Shown: positions 33,660 through 39,389 of the stretch, in pieces
Numbering within the stretch: the first letter of the stretch is position 1
How the letters are laid out: every line of letters starts with the position of its first letter
NCBI GenBank assembly: GCA_019234815.1
Contig: JAFALA010000009.1
Span: forward strand, 1-39,389
Source: Burkholderiaceae bacterium
Lineage (GTDB): Bacteria; Pseudomonadota; Gammaproteobacteria; Burkholderiales; Burkholderiaceae_C
Reading direction: 5' to 3'
DNA length: 39,389 nucleotides
Program-made: the position numbers and the translations under genes
Notes under the pieces: generated by a model
Seen by the model: only the letters and a program-made list of their open reading frames with translations
Told to the model about the DNA's origin: nothing
Databases searched by the model: none

Positions 33660-34289
33660 ATGACCTTGCGTAGAAGACATCTGGTGCTCGCCTTGCCTGC
33701 AGCCTGGGCCCTGTCGGCCGCCGGCTGCGCCGAAGCGCCGCTGCGTCCCGCCCACCAGTACACCGAGACCATTTCCTCGCTGCTGATTTCCAACGACTTC
33801 AAGAGCGTCGTCATCATTGGCGAGCATTACCACTACATCTTCACGGCCCCTTTGCATCTGGTGGAGGCGCTCTCGTCGCCCTTGCATGCCGAATTGAGCG
33901 GCAGCTTCTCGACCTTCCGCGTCGAAAAGAACGGCCACATCAGCGGCCAGTTCGACCTGAACCTGAATCCGGCCCTGACACCGGAGCAGCAGGCCCAAGC
34001 GACCCAGTTGGGCTTCGCGCCGGACGCGGACGGCAAATTGAAGCTACACGGCGAACTCAGCGGCAAGCGTTACCCCCAGGGCACGCTCAAGGCCGGCCGG
34101 CACACCCAGGCACTGAACCAGAGCTACACCATAGACATCTCCGTTGACGAAAGCCGCGGCGATGCCGTGGCCGACGACCTGCTGAGCCCCATCACCGCCG
34201 GCTCGGACGGGGTGTTGCTGCTTTACTACGCGGCCTTGGCCCCCATCCTGATCCCCGTCGCGATCCTGAGCAAGGCGCCCAAGAACTGA
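33660..34289 (+). CDS. Putative lipoprotein of unknown function
   Basis: I do not recognise this 209-aa protein. It has an N-terminal signal (RRR, hydrophobic LVLALPAAWALSAAGC) with a possible lipobox ending at C23, so it may be a lipid-anchored envelope protein. A hydrophobic segment near the C-terminus (about 185-205, LLLYYAALAPILIPVAIL) might be a second membrane contact. The middle is beta-rich with a TLTPEQ-like turn. CGGAG lies about 11 nt before the ATG. It stands alone, between the dioxygenase and a GGDEF-EAL gene, with a 7-bp hairpin (34314-34329) after it. Confidence 0.7.
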   Translation: MTLRRRHLVLALPAAWALSAAGCAEAPLRPAHQYTETISSLLISNDFKSVVIIGEHYHYIFTAPLHLVEALSSPLHAELSGSFSTFRVEKNGHISGQFDLNLNPALTPEQQAQATQLGFAPDADGKLKLHGELSGKRYPQGTLKAGRHTQALNQSYTIDISVDESRGDAVADDLLSPITAGSDGVLLLYYAALAPILIPVAILSKAPKN

Positions 34290-34313
34290 AATGCCCTAAG
34301 AAAGAATGATTCC

Positions 34314-34329
34314 CCCTTGAAATCAAGGG
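34314..34329. other. Short hairpin after the lipoprotein gene
   Basis: CCCTTGA and TCAAGGG form a 7-bp perfect stem with a 2-nt loop, 25 bp after the stop codon. No T-tract follows, so it is not a clear terminator. It may be a weak terminator or an operator for the next gene. Confidence 0.35.
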
Positions 34330-34399
34330 TGCGTCTCAACTTCGAATTGACGCGTCATTTGCTATAAATGGGGACCTCGATTTCGATGAGGGGACCCGG

Positions 34400-37153
34400 T
34401 TGAAGTCGTCCAAGCAGCATCTGGCGTTGGCCATCGCGATTCCCTTTGCGACCTTTGCGGTGCAGTCGGCCCTGTGGCGCTTCCTGAGCCCCTACCCCTG
34501 GTTCCTGTTCTATCCCACCGTTTTTCTGATTGCGGTAAGCACCGACCTGCTGGCAGGCGCCGTGGCCACCGTGGTCGCCACGCTGCTGGCTTGTTACTTC
34601 TTTCTGCCGCCTTATCACGGTTTCGTGCTCGATCGTCCGACCGATTATTTCTCGGTCGTCTTGTTCGCGATCACGGGCTTCGCGTTCAGCCTTTTCAGCC
34701 AGCGCCTGCGTGAACTGGAGCGCCGGCGCGCCGCCGCAGAGACATCACACGTCAGCGACGCCCGCTACCGCTCCTTGTTCGAGAACAGCCTGGAAGGCGT
34801 GCTGCTCAACACGACGGACGGAAGAATCCTTTCCGCCAACCACGCCGCGCAGCAGATCTTTGCGTACTCGGAAGAGGAACTGCGCGCGATCGGGCACCGG
34901 GGCCTCACCCACTGGGACGATCCCGCCGTGCAGGCCGCCATTGCGACGCGAATGCAGACGGGGCGCTTCTGCGGCGAGCTGAACCTGATCAGAAAAAGCG
35001 GCGAACCCTTTCCCGCCGAGGTGTCGTCGCAGGAATTCACGGGAGAAGACGGCGCGCGCATGACCAGCATGGTCATACGCGACATCACGGACCGCAAGAA
35101 GGCGGACCTGGCGCTTATCGCAAGCCAGAACGTGCTTCATGTTTTCATCGAATCGGCGCCTGCGGCCATTGCCATGTTCGACCTGGACATGCGCTACATG
35201 GTCGTGAGCCGCCGCTGGCTGGACGAATTCCAGTTAACCGGCCGGGACATCGTCGGATGCACACATTACGAGGTATTTCCGGAACTCAGCGACGAATGGA
35301 AGCTCATTCACAGGCGCGCGATGGCGGGTGAAACCATCACGGCCGCGGCCGAGCCGTTCCCGCGCTCGGACGGCAGCGTCCAGTGGCTGCGCTGGGAAGT
35401 GCGCCCCTGGTATCACCAAACCGGCTCGATCGGCGGCGTCGTCCAATTCACGGAAGACATTTCGAACCTGCGCCATGCCGAAGACCAGCTGCGCGTCACC
35501 AGCCGGATCTTCGACCAGGCCGGCGAAGCCATCATGATCGCCGACCCGGACAGCATCATCCGCTCGGTCAACGCCGCGTTCTGCAAGATCACCGGCTACA
35601 GCGCCGAGGAAGCCATAGGCCAGGCGACCACCCTGCTCAAGTCGGGTCGGCAGTCGGCTGCCTTCTACCAGGACATGTGGCAGTCGCTCCATAGCGCCGG
35701 CTATTGGCAGGGTGAGATCTGGAACCGACGCAAGAGCGGCGAGGTCTACCCGCAATGGCTCACCATCAATCGCGTCGACGACGACCAGGGCAAGATCACC
35801 CACTACATCGGGGTGTTTTCTGACATCACCCAACTGAAGGAATCGCAGCAGAAGATTGAATTCCTCGCCACGCATGACACGCTGACCGGCCTGCCCAACC
35901 GGGCCCTGTTCAACGACCGCCTCAATTTCGCGCTGCTGCAAATGCACCGGCACCAAAAGCGCCTGGCTTTGATGTTCATCGACCTGGACAACTTCAAGAG
36001 CATCAACGACACATTGGGCCATGCCTACGGCGATCAACTGCTGCAGCAGGTGGCCATCCGCCTGAGTTCGGCGCTGCGCGATGTCGACACGGTGGCCCGC
36101 CTGGGCGGCGACGAGTTCACCGCCATCCTCACCGATTGCAGCGTGGAAACGGCCAACCATGTGGCCCTGCGCGTGATCGAACACCTGGCCGCACCCTACG
36201 ACCTGCAGGGGCGCAGCCTCTATGTGTCCGCCAGCGCGGGCGTGGCCTTCTATCCGGAGGACGGCGGCACGGCGAGCGAGCTCACCAAATCCGCGGACGC
36301 GGCGATGTACCGTGCCAAGGAGCAGGGCCGCAACCGGGTCGAATTCTTCATGCCCGAGCTGCAGCTGCGCCTGCAACAGCGCGCGAATCTCGAGACTGCC
36401 TTGCGGGATGCGCTCCGCCACGATCGGCTGCGCCTGACCTTCCAGCCCAAGATTGCCTTGACCCACGGGCACCGCATCATGGGCGCCGAAGCCCTGCTGC
36501 GTCTGCGGGACCCAAGCCTGGGCGAAATCTCTCCGGCGGATTTCATTCCCATCGCCGAGAACACGGGCCTGATCGTCGAGGTGGATCGCGCCGTGCAGCG
36601 CCTCCTGCTGCAGTACCTGACGCAATGGCTGGCCGAAGGCCTGTCCGTGCCCACCATTGCATTCAACACCTCGACGCGGGGCATCAAGGAGCCCCACTAT
36701 GTCCAGCACCTGATCGACGCGTTCAAGGATGCGGACGTGCCGACCAGCCTGGTCCAGCTGGAGATCATCGAAGGCGCCCTGCTCGAGAACACCGAGCAGG
36801 TTTTCTCCAACCTCAACATGCTGGCGTCGGCCAAGGTCCGCATCTCCATCGACGACTTCGGCACTGGTTATTCATCCCTGAGCTATTTGAAACGCCTGCC
36901 CCTGAGCGAGCTCAAGATCGACAAATGCTTCGTGAAGGGCCTGGGACAGAACCGCGAAGACGAGGCCATCGCCAGCGCCGTGCTGGCCTTGGCGAACGCG
37001 CTGGGCCTGACCACCGTGGCCGAAGGCGTGGAAACCCTGCCGCAACTCGAATGGCTGGAGTCCATGGGCTGCGACATGGCCCAGGGCTACTATTTCTCCA
37101 AACCCCTGGAAGCCGATGAATTCAAGCGGAAATGGCTGCAGGCCCCGCATTGA
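34400..37153 (+). CDS. Membrane PAS-GGDEF-EAL c-di-GMP signalling protein
   Basis: The 917-aa protein has four TM helices in about 8-100 resembling the KdpD/DUF4118 membrane domain. Three PAS domains follow (about 120-235, 245-360, 365-485; the third reads FDQAGEAIMIADPDSIIRSVNAAFCKITGYSAEEAIGQ). A GGDEF cyclase domain has intact GGDEF at 569-573 and an RxxD I-site five residues before it (RDVD). An EAL phosphodiesterase domain has EAL at 697-699, DDFGTGYSS at 818-826 and AEGVET near the end. The start is a TTG with GAGGGG 8 nt upstream; the next ATG would remove the membrane part. Net activity cannot be told, since both catalytic motifs are intact. Confidence 0.9.
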   Translation: MKSSKQHLALAIAIPFATFAVQSALWRFLSPYPWFLFYPTVFLIAVSTDLLAGAVATVVATLLACYFFLPPYHGFVLDRPTDYFSVVLFAITGFAFSLFSQRLRELERRRAAAETSHVSDARYRSLFENSLEGVLLNTTDGRILSANHAAQQIFAYSEEELRAIGHRGLTHWDDPAVQAAIATRMQTGRFCGELNLIRKSGEPFPAEVSSQEFTGEDGARMTSMVIRDITDRKKADLALIASQNVLHVFIESAPAAIAMFDLDMRYMVVSRRWLDEFQLTGRDIVGCTHYEVFPELSDEWKLIHRRAMAGETITAAAEPFPRSDGSVQWLRWEVRPWYHQTGSIGGVVQFTEDISNLRHAEDQLRVTSRIFDQAGEAIMIADPDSIIRSVNAAFCKITGYSAEEAIGQATTLLKSGRQSAAFYQDMWQSLHSAGYWQGEIWNRRKSGEVYPQWLTINRVDDDQGKITHYIGVFSDITQLKESQQKIEFLATHDTLTGLPNRALFNDRLNFALLQMHRHQKRLALMFIDLDNFKSINDTLGHAYGDQLLQQVAIRLSSALRDVDTVARLGGDEFTAILTDCSVETANHVALRVIEHLAAPYDLQGRSLYVSASAGVAFYPEDGGTASELTKSADAAMYRAKEQGRNRVEFFMPELQLRLQQRANLETALRDALRHDRLRLTFQPKIALTHGHRIMGAEALLRLRDPSLGEISPADFIPIAENTGLIVEVDRAVQRLLLQYLTQWLAEGLSVPTIAFNTSTRGIKEPHYVQHLIDAFKDADVPTSLVQLEIIEGALLENTEQVFSNLNMLASAKVRISIDDFGTGYSSLSYLKRLPLSELKIDKCFVKGLGQNREDEAIASAVLALANALGLTTVAEGVETLPQLEWLESMGCDMAQGYYFSKPLEADEFKRKWLQAPH

Positions 37154-37215
37154 GCCGGCCCTGCGGCGCGCCTGCGTATGATGCAGGCTTCCCATTCCAA
37201 CGAAATGAGCGCGAC

Positions 37216-37788
37216 ATGGCCGTGACCAGCTCTTTGTGGACAGGCGTATTACTGGTGGCGGTCCTGTACGCCGTGATGCTTTACAACGGCCTGGTGGAGG
37301 TCAAGCATGCCGTGTCCAAGCATTGGGCCAACATCGACGTGCTGCTCAAGCAGCGGTATGACGAACTCCCCAAGCTGATTGAAACCTGCAAGCAATACCA
37401 GCAATTCGAAGCCAGCACCCTGCAGCGCGTCACGCAGGCGCGCGCGCAAGCACTGGATGCACGCCTGCGTCAGGACGTGCCAGCGCTCGGCCAGGCCGAA
37501 GCGGCCTTGCGCACCGGCCTGGGCCAGGTCTTCGCGGTGGTGGAGCGATACCCCGAGCTGCATGCCAACGAATCGTTCCAAACCTTGATGTCTCGCATCA
37601 CGGCGCTGGAAAACGCCATTGCGGACCGTCGCGAGCTCTACAACGAAGCGGTCAACATCAACAACGTCCGGATCGAGAAATTTCCGGACCTGGTGCTGGC
37701 CCGTGCGTTCAAGTTCGGTCCGCAGTCGCTGCTGGATTTCACCGACGCGGAAAAGGCGGACGTCGACGTCAAGGCACTGTTCAGCTGA
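37216..37788 (+). CDS. lemA: LemA family protein
   Basis: The 190-aa product has one N-terminal TM (about 7-23) and a cytoplasmic LemA helical domain (NGLVEVKHAVSKHWANIDVLLKQRYDELPKLIETCKQY, about 24-61; NEAVNINNVRIEKFPDLVLA near 142-161). LemA proteins are of poorly known function. The ATG at 37216 follows the GGDEF-EAL gene by 63 bp with a weak Shine-Dalgarno; a TATGAT hexamer (37177-37182) upstream might be a -10. It is followed 9 bp later by a GIDE-domain gene, so the two are probably one operon. Confidence 0.9.
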   Translation: MAVTSSLWTGVLLVAVLYAVMLYNGLVEVKHAVSKHWANIDVLLKQRYDELPKLIETCKQYQQFEASTLQRVTQARAQALDARLRQDVPALGQAEAALRTGLGQVFAVVERYPELHANESFQTLMSRITALENAIADRRELYNEAVNINNVRIEKFPDLVLARAFKFGPQSLLDFTDAEKADVDVKALFS

Positions 37789-37797
37789 CGCTCGCGC

Positions 37798-38718
37798 ATG
37801 TGGACGCCAAACTGGGCAGCCTGGCAGCGCGCCCTTGAGCTGCGCTGGGGCCGGCTCATCGGCTCGTTCGGGCAGCTCCTGCTCCTGATGCTGGGTTTAC
37901 GCATCAACACGCCCAAGGCCTGGCTCTGGTCCACCGGCCTGATTGCCGCGATCAGCCTGTACGCTTGGGCATCCAGCTACCGGCATGCGCGCGCCATCGG
38001 CGACACGCCCACGTCCAAGCTCGCCTCGGCGGCGCAAGGTTATGTCGAGCTGATCGGCCGCGGCGGCGCGCTCGGCGGCTTGCCGGTCGTGTCGCCGATC
38101 AGCCAGCAGCGCTGCCTGTGGTACCGCTATATCGTCGAAACGCGCGCACCGGGCGGACGCTGGATGACTCAGTCCGCCGACGTATCCGATGCCGGATTCC
38201 TGCTGAACGACGGCAGCGGCGATTGCCTGGTGGACCCCGAAGGCGCCGAGGTGCTGAGCAGCATCAAGGACTACAAGGTGGACGAGGACATGCGCTACAC
38301 CGAATGGCGGCTGCTCGAGAACCAGCCGCTGTACGTCCTGGGTGAGTTCCACACGCGCGGCAGCGCAGACCTGGCGCTGGACGTGGATGCCGATGTCAAG
38401 GCCTTGCTGACCGAATGGAAGCGCGACCCTGAATGGCTGAGGCGTCGCTTCGACATCGACGGCAATGGCGAGTTAAGTCTGCAGGAATGGGAGCTGGCGC
38501 GCGCGCAGGCGCGTCGCGAAGTCCTGAAAGCCCACAGCGAAGCGCGCGAGCACGCAGAACTGCACACGATGCGCCAACCGCGAGACGGCCGCATCTACCT
38601 GATCTCCAATCTCTCGCAGGCGCAATTGATGCGCCGGTACCGCTGGTGGGCCGTGGCGCACTTGCTCATCTTTTTCGCAGCCCTGGGAGGCCTGTCCAAA
38701 GCCCTGAGCTCGATGTGA
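37798..38718 (+). CDS. GIDE-domain membrane protein with EF-hand
   Basis: The 306-aa product has hydrophobic segments near 19-33 and 42-59, a GIDE-like domain about 72-190 (SAAQGYVELIGRGG, WYRYIVETRA), an EF-hand loop DIDGNGELSLQE at 219-230 with calcium ligands at D219, D221, N223, E225, S227, E230, and a C-terminal TM at about 283-303. Bacterial GIDE-like proteins often neighbour LemA, as here (9-bp gap). The role of the pair is unknown; the RING finger of eukaryotic GIDE/MUL1 proteins is absent. The EF-hand suggests calcium sensing, which is an inference. Confidence 0.75.
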   Translation: MWTPNWAAWQRALELRWGRLIGSFGQLLLLMLGLRINTPKAWLWSTGLIAAISLYAWASSYRHARAIGDTPTSKLASAAQGYVELIGRGGALGGLPVVSPISQQRCLWYRYIVETRAPGGRWMTQSADVSDAGFLLNDGSGDCLVDPEGAEVLSSIKDYKVDEDMRYTEWRLLENQPLYVLGEFHTRGSADLALDVDADVKALLTEWKRDPEWLRRRFDIDGNGELSLQEWELARAQARREVLKAHSEAREHAELHTMRQPRDGRIYLISNLSQAQLMRRYRWWAVAHLLIFFAALGGLSKALSSM

Positions 38719-38733
38719 CCCGCCAGACTGCGT

Positions 38734-39389
38734 TCAGGGCGCGGCGCCCGCGGCTTGCTGCAGACGCGCCAGTTTGGTCGCATACCGTTGCCGCTCACTG
38801 GCATCGACACTCAGGCTCAGGGCCCTGTGCAGATGCACCAGGGCCTGGGCCCGCTCGTTCAATTGCACCAGGCACACAGCCAGCGCGAACTCGAACTCGG
38901 CATGATCGGGATCGCGCGCGATCTCTTTCTCGTACCAGTGCCGGGCCTCTTCGAAATGGCCCGCCTTGAACTCAGTCAGGCCCTGGCTGTAGTAGCTGCC
39001 AGCCGGATGCGGGTCCAGGCGTGCGAGGCGCTGCTGCAGCAAGCGGGCTTCGTCAAGGCGATGCAGATCCTTCAGCACCAGGATTTGGTTCGACATCACC
39101 ACCAGGTTGTCCGGATCGCGGGCGGCCCAGCGTTCAAGCACCTGTTCAGCCGCTTGCGGATGTTGGCTCAACCGATACACCACGCCCAGCGTGACGTAGG
39201 TATTGCCAAACCCCGGATCCTGGATCAGCGCCGCGCGGGCCCAGGCGTAGGCCTCGTCCATATGTCCCTGCACCAGGCTTTCGACCGCCCGGTTATTGAG
39301 ATAGGCGGCCACCACGGTTTTTTCTTCGATCGTATAGGTCTTCAGCCTGGCCGCGCTTTCCGAGGGAAGGAAGTCCACCACCATCGGCG
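38734..39389 (-). CDS. TPR-repeat protein (N-terminus beyond window)
   Basis: The reading frame continues past the right edge. The 216 visible C-terminal residues hold about five tetratricopeptide repeats (e.g. NTYVTLGVVYRLSQHPQAAEQVLERWAARDPDN, AGSYYSQGLTEFKAGHFEEARHWYEKEIARDPDH). An ATG at 39384 lies 5 bp from the end, but the sequence begins mid-domain there (VVDFLPSES, a segment I associate with TPR proteins that carry an N-terminal peptidase- or transglutaminase-like domain), so the true start is probably upstream. TPRs mediate protein contacts; no partner is indicated. Its stop converges with the GIDE gene at 15 bp. Confidence 0.75.
   Translation of the reverse strand, partial: PMVVDFLPSESAARLKTYTIEEKTVVAAYLNNRAVESLVQGHMDEAYAWARAALIQDPGFGNTYVTLGVVYRLSQHPQAAEQVLERWAARDPDNLVVMSNQILVLKDLHRLDEARLLQQRLARLDPHPAGSYYSQGLTEFKAGHFEEARHWYEKEIARDPDHAEFEFALAVCLVQLNERAQALVHLHRALSLSVDASERQRYATKLARLQQAAGAAP

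Noticed and set aside
1-39389. CRISPR arrays, insertion sequences, prophage genes, tRNA or rRNA
   Set aside because: No repeat-spacer pattern, transposase, phage gene or RNA gene was seen; the gene order is that of an ordinary chromosomal flagellar locus.

Overview
The window is GC-rich, almost fully coding DNA from a motile Gram-negative bacterium. The FlhDC master regulator, a fliE gene divergent from fliFGHIJK, paired beta-type flagellins and general protein character point to a betaproteobacterium of the Burkholderiales, probably Comamonadaceae or a close relative. That placement is inferred from gene content and protein character only. No insertion sequence, prophage, CRISPR array, rRNA or tRNA was recognised.

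Layout. (1) 1-1152, minus strand: flhD and flhC (flhC cut by the left edge). (2) 1153-4688, minus strand: a two-gene operon encoding a TPR/GT41 (SPINDLY/OGT-type) glycosyltransferase and a glycosyltransferase-methyltransferase fusion, probably for flagellin modification. (3) 4689-10562, plus strand: a leader with two sigma-28 promoters, flagellin genes fliC1 and fliC2, fliD, fliS, fliT and a YcgR-type PilZ brake gene. (4) 10567-10896, minus strand: fliE behind a near-consensus sigma-28 promoter. (5) 11091-22767, plus strand: fliFGHIJK, then fliLMNOPQR (MS ring, C ring, export gate and ATPase, hook-length control). (6) 22784-24591, minus strand: a soluble REC-histidine kinase and its NarL/LuxR-type response regulator. 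(7) 24855-30061, plus strand: a short CheZ-like protein, CheY, CheA, a chemoreceptor and CheW. (8) 30071-39389, mixed strands, no longer flagellar: an FtsX/YbbP-type permease, a DODA-type extradiol dioxygenase, an unknown lipoprotein, a PAS-GGDEF-EAL protein, a LemA/GIDE-EF-hand pair, and the end of a TPR protein.

How it works together: FlhDC would switch on the basal body and export genes. FliA (sigma-28, not in the window) would then drive fliC1, fliD and fliS, and apparently fliE. The two glycosyltransferases probably decorate the flagellins. CheA/CheW/MCP signal through CheY to FliM/FliN, with the CheZ-like protein ending the signal. YcgR would tie motor output to c-di-GMP. cheR, cheB, motAB, flhAB, flgM and fliA are not in the window.

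The least ordinary signals are the long leader of fliC1 with two promoters and several hairpins, the sigma-28 promoter in front of fliE, the truncated CheZ-like protein, the GT-MT fusion next to a GT41 enzyme, and the unassigned two-component pair between the export and chemotaxis genes.
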